NCBI GenBank assembly: GCA_050944855.1
Contig: JBMNRU010000011.1
Span: forward strand, 1 to 64,000
Direction of reading: 5' to 3'
Source: Lactonifactor sp050944855
Lineage (GTDB): Bacteria > Bacillota > Clostridia > Lachnospirales > Lachnospiraceae
DNA length: 64,000 nt
Positions within the stretch are counted from its first letter, which is position 1; each line of letters opens with the position of its first letter. The notes below the pieces were generated by a model, which worked only from the letters and a program-made list of their open reading frames with translations, ran no database searches and was not told the DNA's origin. Positions 51,103 through 59,875 of this stretch are shown in pieces. The position numbers and the translations under genes were made by a program.

Positions 51103-51665
51103 TCTTTTTCCTCCGATACAGGGGTAATGTCTGTTTCAAAATATATCTGAGACAGTGCAGAGATATCTCCGCTGTCTTTTAGTGTATCCAGGGTCTGATC
51201 TAAATATTGCATCAGCTGTTCCCGGTCCGAGGAAGTGTAGATAGCAATCTTTCCTTTTTCCACCGTTTCCGGCAGCTGTTCCTGAATCAGGCTCAAGTCA
51301 GCATAGGGCTGAGATACACAGTAGAGATCTGGATTTTCCTCTGTAACAGCCACAGAAGATATGACACAGTCTACAATGTCGGCATCCAGTGACGGAAGGA
51401 GATTATCCCGGGTAATATCTACAAACTGTATTTTTAATCCAAGACTGGATGCAATCGCCTGAGCCAGTTCAACTTCGAATCCTACAGGTGTTACGGTATC
51501 TTCTGTGACAGAGGCCATAGGAGCAAGATGCATATACATTCCCACTTTCAGGATCCCCTTTTCTAAAGTCAGATTTTTTGCGGAAGCCGGATTTTTGCTG
51601 TTTTGGCAGGCTGTGAGACAAAAAATCATAATGACAGCCAGCATAAAAGAACCCCATTTTTTCAT
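51099..51665 (-). CDS. Short family-3 solute-binding lipoprotein
   Basis: A 188-aa exported lipoprotein with lipobox LTAC (Cys20). The mature part matches the first lobe of amino-acid-binding SBP_bac_3 proteins (LKVGMYMHLAPMAS...PVGFEVELAQAIASSLGLKIQFVDI...LLPSLDADIVDCVISSVAVTEE) and then jumps to the C-terminal part. It is about 50-60 residues shorter than usual, with much of the second lobe missing. ATG 51665 follows GGATGGG; the longer frame lacks a signal peptide at its start. No permease or ATPase is adjacent, so it is an orphan or sensor-like binding protein. Confidence 0.78.
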   Translation of the reverse strand: MKKWGSFMLAVIMIFCLTACQNSKNPASAKNLTLEKGILKVGMYMHLAPMASVTEDTVTPVGFEVELAQAIASSLGLKIQFVDITRDNLLPSLDADIVDCVISSVAVTEENPDLYCVSQPYADLSLIQEQLPETVEKGKIAIYTSSDREQLMQYLDQTLDTLKDSGDISALSQIYFETDITPVSEEKE

Positions 51666-51758
51666 AGTTATCACCCATCCTTTCTTTTCTGCGTTCAATG
51701 TAGCACTCAGACAGAAATTTGTCAAATAAATCTCCTGCCAGAAGGGAAATTTGCCGTG

Positions 51759-51787
51759 TTGACGTTTTCAAATGCCGGTGCTATGAT
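51759..51787 (+). promoter_or_regulatory. Promoter of malic enzyme gene
   Basis: TTGACG (51759-51764), 17-bp spacer, TATGAT (51782-51787). Confidence 0.75.
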
Positions 51788-51843
51788 GAAAAAAGTGGAT
51801 CAGGCTTATACGCCTGACAAATTAGAAAGGCTGGGTATTGGGT

Positions 51844-52989
51844 ATGACAATAAATGAAAAAGCACTATTATTGCATGAAGAATGGCAGGGCAAGCTGAAT
51901 ACTGTCCCGAAATCTCCGGTTCATACCAGAGAAGATTTATCCTTAGCTTACACGCCGGGTGTTGCAGAGCCCTGCAAGGTAATTGCCAAGGATCCGGAAG
52001 CTGCTTACAAATATACACAAAAGGCGAATACGGTTGCGGTGGTTTCAGACGGAAGCGCTGTCTTAGGTCTTGGAAACATCGGTCCTCTGGCTGCTTTGCC
52101 GGTTATGGAAGGAAAAGCGGTTTTATTTAAAGAATTCGGAGGGGTGAACGCAGTTCCCATCTGTCTGGATACACAGGATACCGATGAGATCGTGAAAGCT
52201 GTGACACAGCTGGCACCGGCTTTCGGCGGTATTAATTTAGAAGACATTTCTGCACCCCGTTGTTTTGAAATTGAGAGAAGATTAAAAGAGACACTGGATA
52301 TTCCGGTATTTCATGACGATCAGCATGGTACAGCGGTAGTTGTTCTCTGTGGTATCATTAATGGACTGCGTCTTACCGGAAAGAAGAAAGAGGAATGTAA
52401 GGTTGTAATCAATGGTTCCGGTGCGGCCGGGATCGCCATTGGAAAACTGTTATTGAATTATGGTTTCCGGCATATGATTCTCTGTGACAGCAAGGGTATG
52501 GTAAATAAGAAAAATGCCAATAATCCGGCAAAAGCGGAGATGGCAGAGAGAACGAATCTGGAAGGCAGAAGCGGAACTCTGGCAGATGCACTTGTGGGTG
52601 CAGATATTTTCATTGGCGTATCCGCGCCAAATAGTGTGACGGCAGAGATGGTGCAGTCTATGAATCAGGATCCATTTATTTTTGCCATGGCAAATCCGGT
52701 TCCGGAGATTATGCCGGATGTGGCAAAGGCAGCGGGAGCCAGGATCGTAGGCACAGGACGTTCCGATTTTCCGAATCAGATCAATAATGTCATTGCGTTT
52801 CCGGGTATTTTTAAGGGCGCATTGGAAGGAAGAGCAAAGCAGATTACAGAAGAAATGAAAATGGCAGCGTCTATCGCACTGGCAAACCTGGTATCGGATG
52901 AAGAACTGTGTGAAGATTTCATTATGCCGGAAGCCTTTGATCCAAGAGTGGCCGAGGCAGTGGCGAAGGCAGTAAAGGAAAATATTTAA
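51844..52989 (+). CDS. NAD(P)-dependent malic enzyme (decarboxylating)
   Basis: A 381-aa enzyme converting malate to pyruvate and CO2 with NAD(P)+ reduction. Motifs: SLAYTPGVAEPC, VSDGSAVLGLGNIG, DDQHGTAVV, the dinucleotide-binding GSGAAGIAIGKLL, and RSDFPNQINNV. Short bacterial form without a Pta domain. ATG 51844 is taken over the TTG at 51838. Followed 4 bp later by a radical SAM gene. Confidence 0.93.
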   Translation: MTINEKALLLHEEWQGKLNTVPKSPVHTREDLSLAYTPGVAEPCKVIAKDPEAAYKYTQKANTVAVVSDGSAVLGLGNIGPLAALPVMEGKAVLFKEFGGVNAVPICLDTQDTDEIVKAVTQLAPAFGGINLEDISAPRCFEIERRLKETLDIPVFHDDQHGTAVVVLCGIINGLRLTGKKKEECKVVINGSGAAGIAIGKLLLNYGFRHMILCDSKGMVNKKNANNPAKAEMAERTNLEGRSGTLADALVGADIFIGVSAPNSVTAEMVQSMNQDPFIFAMANPVPEIMPDVAKAAGARIVGTGRSDFPNQINNVIAFPGIFKGALEGRAKQITEEMKMAASIALANLVSDEELCEDFIMPEAFDPRVAEAVAKAVKENI

Positions 52990-52993
52990 TACG

Positions 52994-53917
52994 ATGTACT
53001 GGAATGAGAAGCCGTATCATTCTTTTGATTATATGTTAAAAGAGTGTTTTCAGGAAAAAGTATATAAAGTAGCATTAAATGGCGGCATGACCTGTCCGAA
53101 CCGTGATGGCGCATTGGATACCAGAGGATGTATCTTCTGCAGTGCAGGCGGTTCCGGTGATTTTGCCGGGGATAAGAATCAGTCGATCACTCAGCAGATT
53201 GAAGAACAAAAGTCCCGTATTCAGAAAAAACGAAGTGCGGACAAATTGATTGCTTATTTTCAGGCATACACGAATACGTATGCGCCGACTGCCTATCTGG
53301 AGCGTTTATATAAGGAGGCAATTTCGCATCCGGATGTGGTAGCTTTGTCTATAGGAACCCGCCCGGATTGTCTGGGGGAGGATGTACTGGATCTGCTCAC
53401 GGAGCTGCAGAAGGAAAAGCCGGTATGGATTGAACTGGGTTTGCAGACCATACATGAGAGGACGGCCCGGTATATACGGCGGGGCTATCCTTTATCCTGT
53501 TTTGAAGAGGCAGTTTCTCAGCTGCGAAAAAGGCAGATTCCTGTTATTGTTCATACGATACTGGGACTTCCCGGGGAAGCCAGAGAGGATATTCTGCAGA
53601 CTATAAAATATCTGAATGCGAAGGATATTCAGGGCATCAAACTCCAGCTTCTTCATGTATTAAAAGGAACGGATCTGGCAATTGATTATCAGGAAAAAAA
53701 GTTTTCCGTATATACCATGGAAGAGTATATTGATCTGGTAATCAACTGTCTGGAGTATTTGTCTCCGGATATTGTAATCCACCGGCTTACCGGAGACGGT
53801 CCCAGGGATTTGCTGATCGCTCCTGTCTGGAGCAGTGCAAAAAGAACGGTTTTGAACACGCTGCATCACGAGATGAAACGCAGGAATACATGGCAGGGCC
53901 GTTTATATCAGCCATAA
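52994..53917 (+). CDS. TIGR01212-family radical SAM protein (YtqA/YhcC-like)
   Basis: A 307-aa Elp3/MiaB-fold radical SAM protein. Cluster cysteines lie in CPNRDG and GCIFCSAGGSGDF (C-x3-x2-C arrangement of this family). The N-terminal YHSFDYMLKECFQEKVYKV is typical. Function not established; tRNA modification is a common guess. Confidence 0.9.
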   Translation: MYWNEKPYHSFDYMLKECFQEKVYKVALNGGMTCPNRDGALDTRGCIFCSAGGSGDFAGDKNQSITQQIEEQKSRIQKKRSADKLIAYFQAYTNTYAPTAYLERLYKEAISHPDVVALSIGTRPDCLGEDVLDLLTELQKEKPVWIELGLQTIHERTARYIRRGYPLSCFEEAVSQLRKRQIPVIVHTILGLPGEAREDILQTIKYLNAKDIQGIKLQLLHVLKGTDLAIDYQEKKFSVYTMEEYIDLVINCLEYLSPDIVIHRLTGDGPRDLLIAPVWSSAKRTVLNTLHHEMKRRNTWQGRLYQP

Positions 53918-53978
53918 AAAACGGCGGCAGACCGGGATATCAAAATGTCTGCGAAGAAAAGATGAGAAGGGAGAATTT

Positions 53979-54491
53979 ATGGCAGAACCATTGACACTGT
54001 ATAAGTTGATTATTCTTTATATGTTGAATAAAGTGGATTTTCCGCTGACGAACTCTCAGATATCAGAATTCATTCTGGACAGAGGATATACGAATTATTT
54101 TCATTTGCAGCAGGCAATTTCAGAGCTTTCAGATTCTAATTTGGTAGAGACAGAAAGTGTGGGAAATGCGACACATTTTCATATTACCAATACAGGCGTG
54201 CAGACCATACACTTTTTTGAAAAAGAAATATCGGAAGAGATCAAGCAGGAAATTGTAGAATATATGAAAGCGAATGCCTATGAGCTCCGCGATGATGTTT
54301 CTACCATTGCGGATTATTATAAAGAAGCAGCAGATGAGTATGTGGTGCGCTGTCAGGTGAAGGAAAAAAATACGCGTATCATTGATCTGACCCTGTCTGT
54401 TCCGGGAGAGGAAGAGGCACAGGCCATATGTGGGAATTGGAAAGAAAAAAGTCAGACCGTATATGCGTATCTGATGAAAGAATTGTTATAG
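53979..54491 (+). CDS. DUF4364 family protein
   Basis: A 170-aa soluble protein with an N-terminal winged-helix look (LTLYKLIILYMLNKVDFPLTNSQISEFIL). The family is common in Clostridia and its function is unknown; a transcription-regulator role is plausible from the fold. AAGGGAG supports ATG 53979. Confidence 0.86.
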   Translation: MAEPLTLYKLIILYMLNKVDFPLTNSQISEFILDRGYTNYFHLQQAISELSDSNLVETESVGNATHFHITNTGVQTIHFFEKEISEEIKQEIVEYMKANAYELRDDVSTIADYYKEAADEYVVRCQVKEKNTRIIDLTLSVPGEEEAQAICGNWKEKSQTVYAYLMKELL

Positions 54492-54496
54492 AAGGA

Positions 54497-54544
54497 AATA
54501 CCCCGGCAGGTGAAAGAAAAGAGGATTCACTGCCGGGGTATTCT
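54497..54544. terminator. Bidirectional terminator
   Basis: AATACCCCGGCAGGTGAA / TTCACTGCCGGGGTATT, a long stem between converging DUF4364 and DUF1836 genes. Confidence 0.85.
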
Positions 54545-54563
54545 ATGTTTGCCGTAAATATCG

Positions 54564-55178
54564 TTACTTCTTTTTCTTTTTCGAGTCCGGCTTCTCCGGT
54601 AGTTGGTCGACCAGTTTTTCAATCAGCTGTTTTTTCAGATAGACATCAAAACTCAGCATACAGATAAAAGCGAATGTATGCATAAACTCTTTTTCATCTT
54701 CCGGCACTTCAGGGAAAGACTCCTGTGCCATATGATACTTGCGTGTGATGTCCTTTTCCAGCGGAACGATCTGATCTAATTCCAGGTGTACAATTTCATT
54801 ATACAGGGCAGTCAGGTCGAATGCCTCTTCTGTATGGAAATAATCCCGTGCCAACGGTTCCAGCAGGCGCTGGATATCATTGATGGAAAGAATGTTTTTA
54901 AAATAGTATATAAAGGTAAGCATCAGCAGATGTTCCCTGGAATACTTTTTCTTGACCGGCGGGGGCAGCAAATCATTCTTAGCATAGTTATTGATCATGG
55001 TTTTGGTCAGAATCTTGTCCTCTGGATATCGTTTGGAGGATTTCAGGTGAGATTCCATAAAAGTTGTGACCTGATCCATGTATAATTCAATGTCGGGTAT
55101 TTCTTCCGGCTTAATATAATCAATGCGGGAAATGCTGGAAAGTATGCTGGCCAGCAGATCGCTGTTATCAATCGTCAT
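54564..55178 (-). CDS. DUF1836 domain protein
   Basis: A 204-aa protein with the DUF1836 N-terminal region (KTMINNYAKNDLLPPPVKKKYSREHLLMLTFIYYFKNILSINDIQRLL), a MerR-like helical DNA-binding pattern. It ends in a Lys-rich tail. ATG 55178 follows AGAGGTG. Has its own promoter. Role unknown. Confidence 0.86.
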   Translation of the reverse strand: MTIDNSDLLASILSSISRIDYIKPEEIPDIELYMDQVTTFMESHLKSSKRYPEDKILTKTMINNYAKNDLLPPPVKKKYSREHLLMLTFIYYFKNILSINDIQRLLEPLARDYFHTEEAFDLTALYNEIVHLELDQIVPLEKDITRKYHMAQESFPEVPEDEKEFMHTFAFICMLSFDVYLKKQLIEKLVDQLPEKPDSKKKKK

Positions 55179-55188
55179 GTGATTCACC

Positions 55189-55217
55189 TCTGGTCTTTAT
55201 TATATAGTATTCAAAAC
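55189..55217 (-). promoter_or_regulatory. Promoter of the DUF1836 gene
   Basis: On the minus strand: TTGCTA (55212-55217), 17-bp spacer, TATAAT (55189-55194). Confidence 0.75.
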
Positions 55218-55270
55218 TAGATAGCAAGCGTTTCATTGGTATTCCTGTGGCGCAAATACAAAAACTATGA

Positions 55271-55320
55271 TATACTTTACCGTGCGTAGCACGCCTGCCC
55301 GAAGGGCCTGGATTACGGGA
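55271..55320 (+). repeat. REP-like GC-rich repeat, copy B
   Basis: Starts TATACTTTACCGTGCG and runs through GCCTGCCCGAAGGGC to GATTACGGGA. Contains mini-hairpins CGTGC-GTA-GCACG and GCCC-GAA-GGGC. First of two tandem units 61 bp apart upstream of pcrA. Confidence 0.72.
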
Positions 55321-55331
55321 TGCCCTGTGGG

Positions 55332-55381
55332 TATACTTTATCGTGCGCAGCACGCCCGCCCGAAGGGCGTGAGTTACGGGA
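55332..55381 (+). repeat. REP-like GC-rich repeat, copy C
   Basis: Starts TATACTTTATCGTGCG and ends GAGTTACGGGA. Nearly the same as copy B. Lies 35 bp before the pcrA start codon and could fold in its leader. Confidence 0.72.
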
Positions 55382-55416
55382 GGAATATTTTAGCCTTGGA
55401 AAGGAATTTACATAAT

Positions 55417-57627
55417 ATGAGCATTTATGATACTTTAAATGATAAACAAAGAGAGGCAGTCTTACAGACGGAGGGTCCGGTGCTGATACTGGCTGGAGCC
55501 GGTTCCGGGAAGACCCGTGTGCTGACGCACAGAATTGCCTACCTTATTGAGGAAAAAGGTGTGAATCCATGGAATATTATGGCAATCACCTTTACGAATA
55601 AGGCAGCAGGCGAGATGCGGGAAAGAGTGGACAAGCTTGTAGGTTTTGGCTCGGAGAGTATCTGGGTCAGTACATTTCATTCCAGCTGTGTGCGGATCTT
55701 ACGTCGTTTTATTGATCGTCTGGGATACGATCATAATTTTACTATCTATGATACGGATGACCAGAAGACGGTGATGAAAGACATTTGCAAGCGCCTGGAG
55801 ATTGATACAAAGACCTATAAGGAGCGTGCTCTGCTTAGTGCGATTTCATCTGCAAAAGATGAATGTATCACCCCTCAGGAGTATGGGATCAATGCCATGG
55901 GAGACTTTTATAAGAGTAAAGTTGCCATGGTATATAAAGAATATCAGGCACAGTTAAAAAAGAACAATGCTCTGGATTTTGATGATCTGCTTGTGAAGAC
56001 CGTGGAATTGTTCCGGGCATGTCCGGACGTGCTGGAGTATTACCAGGAACGTTTTCGCTATATTATGGTGGATGAGTACCAGGATACCAATACGGTTCAG
56101 TTTAAGTTTGTCAGTCTGCTGGCTTCTAAATATCAGAATCTGTGTGTGGTAGGGGATGATGACCAGTCCATTTACAAATTCAGGGGCGCTAATATTGGAA
56201 ATATATTGGGTTTTGAAGAGGTATTTCCCCAGGCGAAAGTGATTAAACTGGAGCAAAATTATCGGTCGACGCAGAATATTCTGGATGCAGCCAATGAAGT
56301 GATCCGGAATAATAAGGGAAGAAAAAGGAAATCTCTCTGGACGGATAATGAAGAAGGAAATCTGGTTCATTTCCGACAGTTTATGAATGGATTTGAAGAG
56401 GCAGAGTATGTCATTGGCGATATCAGTAAAAAGGTGAGAGAAGGAGTGGCCAGATACAACGACTGTGCTGTATTATATCGAACCAATGCCCAGTCCCGTC
56501 TTTTTGAAGAAAAATGTCTGCTGGCCAATATTCCTTACAAGATTGTGGGCGGCGTGAATTTCTACGCCCGTAAGGAAATTAAGGATTTGCTGGCCTATCT
56601 GAAAACGGTGGATAATGCCAGGGATGATGTTGCGGTGAGAAGAATCATCAATGTACCCAAAAGAGGGATTGGCGCTACCACATTGAGTAAAGTACAAATG
56701 TATGCAGATGAGCAGGGGATCAGCTTTTACGATGCTCTGCGCGAGGCGGACCAAATTTCTTCTTTGGGCAGGGCGGCAGCAAAGACAGCACCTTTTGTTA
56801 CCTTTATCCAGAGTCTGCGCAGTCAGCTGGATATACTGTCTGTTACAGAATTGCTGAAAGAAATTATTGATCAGACCGGTTATGTACAGGAATTGCAGGC
56901 GGAGGATACAGAGGAAGCCCAGTCCCGTATTGAAAACATCGACGAATTGATCAGTAAAGTAGTTTCTTATGAGGAAAGTGCAGAAGACCCCACATTAAGC
57001 GGTTTTCTGGAGGAAGTGGCCTTAATTGCGGATATTGATTCCGTGGATGAAAACAGTGAACATGTACTTTTGATGACCTTACATAGTGCAAAAGGTTTGG
57101 AATTCCCTCATGTGTATCTGGCAGGAATGGAAGACGGACTTTTCCCAAGTTATATGACTATTACTGCAGACGATTCTACTGAGCTTGAAGAGGAGAGACG
57201 GCTTTGTTATGTGGGTATTACCCGTGCCATGAAAGAACTGACTTTAAGCTGTGCGCAGCAGCGCATGCTGCGTGGAGAGACGCAATACAATAAAGTATCC
57301 CGTTTTGTGAGGGAAATTCCAAGGGAACTGGTAGATTTGGGAAGAAAAGTTCCGGAGCGTAAAGTGAAGGAGGTTCCCATATCCAACTCATATCAGCAGA
57401 TGAAACAGGCATTTAAGACAAAAGCCTTTCAGCCGAAGCAGTTTGAAGTGAAGAAGTCAGAAGGTCTTTCCTACAAAGTAGGAGATACGGTAAAACATAT
57501 GAAGTTTGGTGTCGGTATCGTGACACAGATCGTAGAGGGCGGTAAAGACTACGAAGTGACCGTAGATTTTGATAAGGTCGGAACGAAAAAAATGTTTGCT
57601 GCATTTGCCAAATTAAAGAAAATTTAA
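55417..57627 (+). CDS. pcrA: ATP-dependent DNA helicase PcrA (UvrD family)
   Basis: A 736-aa superfamily 1A helicase for repair and replication-conflict resolution. Motifs: ILAGAGSGKTRVLTHRIAYL (Walker A), TFTNKAAGEMRERV, DEYQDTN (Walker B), GDDDQSIYKFRGA, LEQNYRS and LLTLHSAKG-type motif V (LMTLHSAKGLEF). The C-terminal Tudor-like domain ends the protein. ATG 55417 begins MSIYDTLNDKQREAV; an open frame runs upstream through the repeats but is not coding. Confidence 0.95.
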   Translation: MSIYDTLNDKQREAVLQTEGPVLILAGAGSGKTRVLTHRIAYLIEEKGVNPWNIMAITFTNKAAGEMRERVDKLVGFGSESIWVSTFHSSCVRILRRFIDRLGYDHNFTIYDTDDQKTVMKDICKRLEIDTKTYKERALLSAISSAKDECITPQEYGINAMGDFYKSKVAMVYKEYQAQLKKNNALDFDDLLVKTVELFRACPDVLEYYQERFRYIMVDEYQDTNTVQFKFVSLLASKYQNLCVVGDDDQSIYKFRGANIGNILGFEEVFPQAKVIKLEQNYRSTQNILDAANEVIRNNKGRKRKSLWTDNEEGNLVHFRQFMNGFEEAEYVIGDISKKVREGVARYNDCAVLYRTNAQSRLFEEKCLLANIPYKIVGGVNFYARKEIKDLLAYLKTVDNARDDVAVRRIINVPKRGIGATTLSKVQMYADEQGISFYDALREADQISSLGRAAAKTAPFVTFIQSLRSQLDILSVTELLKEIIDQTGYVQELQAEDTEEAQSRIENIDELISKVVSYEESAEDPTLSGFLEEVALIADIDSVDENSEHVLLMTLHSAKGLEFPHVYLAGMEDGLFPSYMTITADDSTELEEERRLCYVGITRAMKELTLSCAQQRMLRGETQYNKVSRFVREIPRELVDLGRKVPERKVKEVPISNSYQQMKQAFKTKAFQPKQFEVKKSEGLSYKVGDTVKHMKFGVGIVTQIVEGGKDYEVTVDFDKVGTKKMFAAFAKLKKI

Positions 57628-57711
57628 TTTGCGGAAATTGTGGTAAAAGCCGGGATATAGTGATATAATATGTAAAATAAGTGTTTATTTTAATGAAAGG
57701 ATGGTGCAGAT

Positions 57712-57933
57712 ATGAGCATGAATAGATTTGAGGATTTTCTTGCTGCTTTGCAGAAAAGAGAGGAAGAAAAGAATAAGAATACAATACTGTGGATTCTGGC
57801 TGTCATCGGAGCTGTAGCAGCTGTAGCAGGAATCGCATATGCTGTATATCGCTTCTTTACACCTGATTATCTGGAAGATTTTGAAGAAGACTTTGATGAT
57901 GATTTTGACGACTATTTTGAAGAAGAAGAATAG
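57712..57933 (+). CDS. Small membrane protein with acidic tail
   Basis: A 73-aa protein: a charged N-terminus with Lys/Glu coil, one transmembrane helix (~24-46) and a very acidic C-terminus (EDFEEDFDDDFDD). Such small proteins are frequent in Lachnospiraceae next to pcrA; function unknown. Has an extended -10 promoter (TGA-TATAAT, 57661-57669) and an AAGG ribosome site. Confidence 0.8.
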   Translation: MSMNRFEDFLAALQKREEEKNKNTILWILAVIGAVAAVAGIAYAVYRFFTPDYLEDFEEDFDDDFDDYFEEEE

Positions 57934-57962
57934 ATTTCGGATAGAATTATGCTAGAGTAAGG

Positions 57963-58015
57963 ATCCAGTCTATGTCCATGTGTGGAGTCACAAGGAAATG
58001 GACTGGATTTTCCTT
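57963..58015 (+). terminator. Terminator after the small membrane protein gene
   Basis: ATCCAGTC / GACTGGAT outer stem plus TCCAT/ATGGA inner pairing, followed by TTTCCTTTG. Confidence 0.6.
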
Positions 58016-58057
58016 TGTATGAATGAGCGTTCGTGCTTACGGTATGAGGAGTGTACT

Positions 58058-59722
58058 ATGAAAAAAGGTGACATTTATGAAGGAATGATAGAGACAATAG
58101 AATTCCCCAATAAGGGAAAGGTAACAGCAGATGGCCAGACAGTTATTGTAAAAAATGGGATACCGGGTCAGAAAATACGCTTTGTGATCAACAAAAAACG
58201 GAAAAATAAAGCGGAGGGCCGTCTGTTGGAAGTTCTGGAAAAATCTCCATTGGAGACCAGAGAGAGAGTATGTGACATTTTCCCGGCATGCGGGGGCTGT
58301 ATGTACCAGACCATGCCTTATGAAGCTCAGCTTTCCATGAAAGCAGAACAGGTAAAAAAATTGCTGGATGAGGCAATTTGTGCCGGCGGTCAGACTACGG
58401 AAGAGGGAAAGCCGGATTACGTGTTTGAGGGAATCAAAGGCAGTCCCAAAGAGTGGGAATATCGGAATAAGATGGAGTTTTCTTTCGGAGATGAGTATAA
58501 AGACGGACCCCTAACATTGGGCCTTCATAAAAAAGGAAGTACCTATGATGTATTAAATGCCGGTTCCTGCAAACTGGTGCATGGAGATATGCGTCAAATT
58601 GTCGTTTGTGTGGGAGACTATTTTAGAAAACGTAAGGTGAGTTATTATAAAAAAATGCAGCATGTGGGATATCTGCGTCATCTGCTGCTGCGCCGGGGAA
58701 ATACGACCGGAGAAGTTCTGGTCAATCTGGTCACCACCAGTCAGGAAGAACATGATCTGACACCCCTGGTACAGGAACTGCTGTCTTTGCCGTTGGAGGG
58801 AAAAATCGTGGGCATTCTGCACATTGTTAATGATTCCTTATCCGATATGGTACAGAGCGATGAGACACATATCTTACATGGACAAGATTATTTTTATGAA
58901 AATATACTGGAGCTGCAGTTTAAAATCACACCATTCTCCTTTTTTCAGCCCAATTCTTACGCTGCTGAAGTTTTGTATGACACGGTACGTTCCTATATGG
59001 ATCATACTCAAAGTATGACCGTATTTGATCTGTACAGCGGAACCGGAACTATTTCTCAGATGATGGCAAAGACAGCCAAAAAAGTGATCGGTGTGGAAAT
59101 CGTGGAAGAAGCCGTTGTGGCAGCCAGAGAGAATGCTGCCAGAAATGGTATTGATAACTGTGAATTTATCGCCGGAGATGTGCTGAAGGTGTTAGATGAA
59201 ATAGAAGAAAAACCGGATTGTATTATTCTGGATCCGCCGCGGGATGGCATTCATCCAAAGGCCCTTCCGAAGATTCTGGATTATGGGGTAGAGAATATAG
59301 TCTACATCTCCTGCAAACCCACGAGTCTGGCACGGGATTTGGAAGAATTTCTGGCGAGGGGATATCGGGTTGAGAAAGCCGTGTGTGTAGATCAGTTTTG
59401 CTCGACGGTGCATGTTGAAAGTATCGTGTTGCTTTCAAAACTTCATACAAAACAGAATATAGAAGTGGAATTGGAAATGAGCGAGCTTGATTTGACGGTT
59501 GCGGAGAGTAAAGCAACCTATGAGGAAATTAAGGATTATGTTTTGAAACAAAGCGGATTGAAAGTCAGCAACTTGTATATTGCACAGGTAAAGCAGAAAT
59601 GCGGCATTATTGAGAGGGTAAATTATAATCAGCAAAAATCGGAAAACTCCAGACAGCCGAAATGCCCGCCAGAGAAAGAAGTGGCTATAAGGGAGGCGTT
59701 GGAATATTTTCGTATGATTTAA
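58058..59722 (+). CDS. 23S rRNA (uracil-5-)-methyltransferase, RlmD/RumA family
   Basis: A 554-aa SAM-dependent m5U methyltransferase. The N-terminal TRAM domain (IETIEFPNKGKVTADGQTV) is followed by the Fe-S cysteines CDIFPACGGC, the SAM-binding FDLYSGTGTISQMMA, DPPRDGIHP, and the nucleophile Cys in SCKPTSLARD. Residues ~475-554 are an extra tail (ESKATYEEIKDYV...NYNQQKSENSRQPKCPPEKE) seen in clostridial homologues. ATG 58058 follows GAGGAGTG. Confidence 0.92.
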   Translation: MKKGDIYEGMIETIEFPNKGKVTADGQTVIVKNGIPGQKIRFVINKKRKNKAEGRLLEVLEKSPLETRERVCDIFPACGGCMYQTMPYEAQLSMKAEQVKKLLDEAICAGGQTTEEGKPDYVFEGIKGSPKEWEYRNKMEFSFGDEYKDGPLTLGLHKKGSTYDVLNAGSCKLVHGDMRQIVVCVGDYFRKRKVSYYKKMQHVGYLRHLLLRRGNTTGEVLVNLVTTSQEEHDLTPLVQELLSLPLEGKIVGILHIVNDSLSDMVQSDETHILHGQDYFYENILELQFKITPFSFFQPNSYAAEVLYDTVRSYMDHTQSMTVFDLYSGTGTISQMMAKTAKKVIGVEIVEEAVVAARENAARNGIDNCEFIAGDVLKVLDEIEEKPDCIILDPPRDGIHPKALPKILDYGVENIVYISCKPTSLARDLEEFLARGYRVEKAVCVDQFCSTVHVESIVLLSKLHTKQNIEVELEMSELDLTVAESKATYEEIKDYVLKQSGLKVSNLYIAQVKQKCGIIERVNYNQQKSENSRQPKCPPEKEVAIREALEYFRMI

Positions 59723-59875
59723 ATTATATCAAATGAAAATGATTTGAATTTTCTGGTCGAGAATTATGGCGTAGGATTGATGAAATGTTGGTCTGTGTTG
59801 ATGCATTGCAAACAAATGGATTGTTACAGTAGTGTATAGATGGAAAATGTTTGCTGTTTGTGAAGGATGAAAGCT

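Noticed and set aside
55267..55416. N-terminal extension of PcrA from an upstream ATG
   Set aside because: The frame runs through the repeat units, has no ribosome site, and PcrA proteins begin near MSIYDTLNDKQ.
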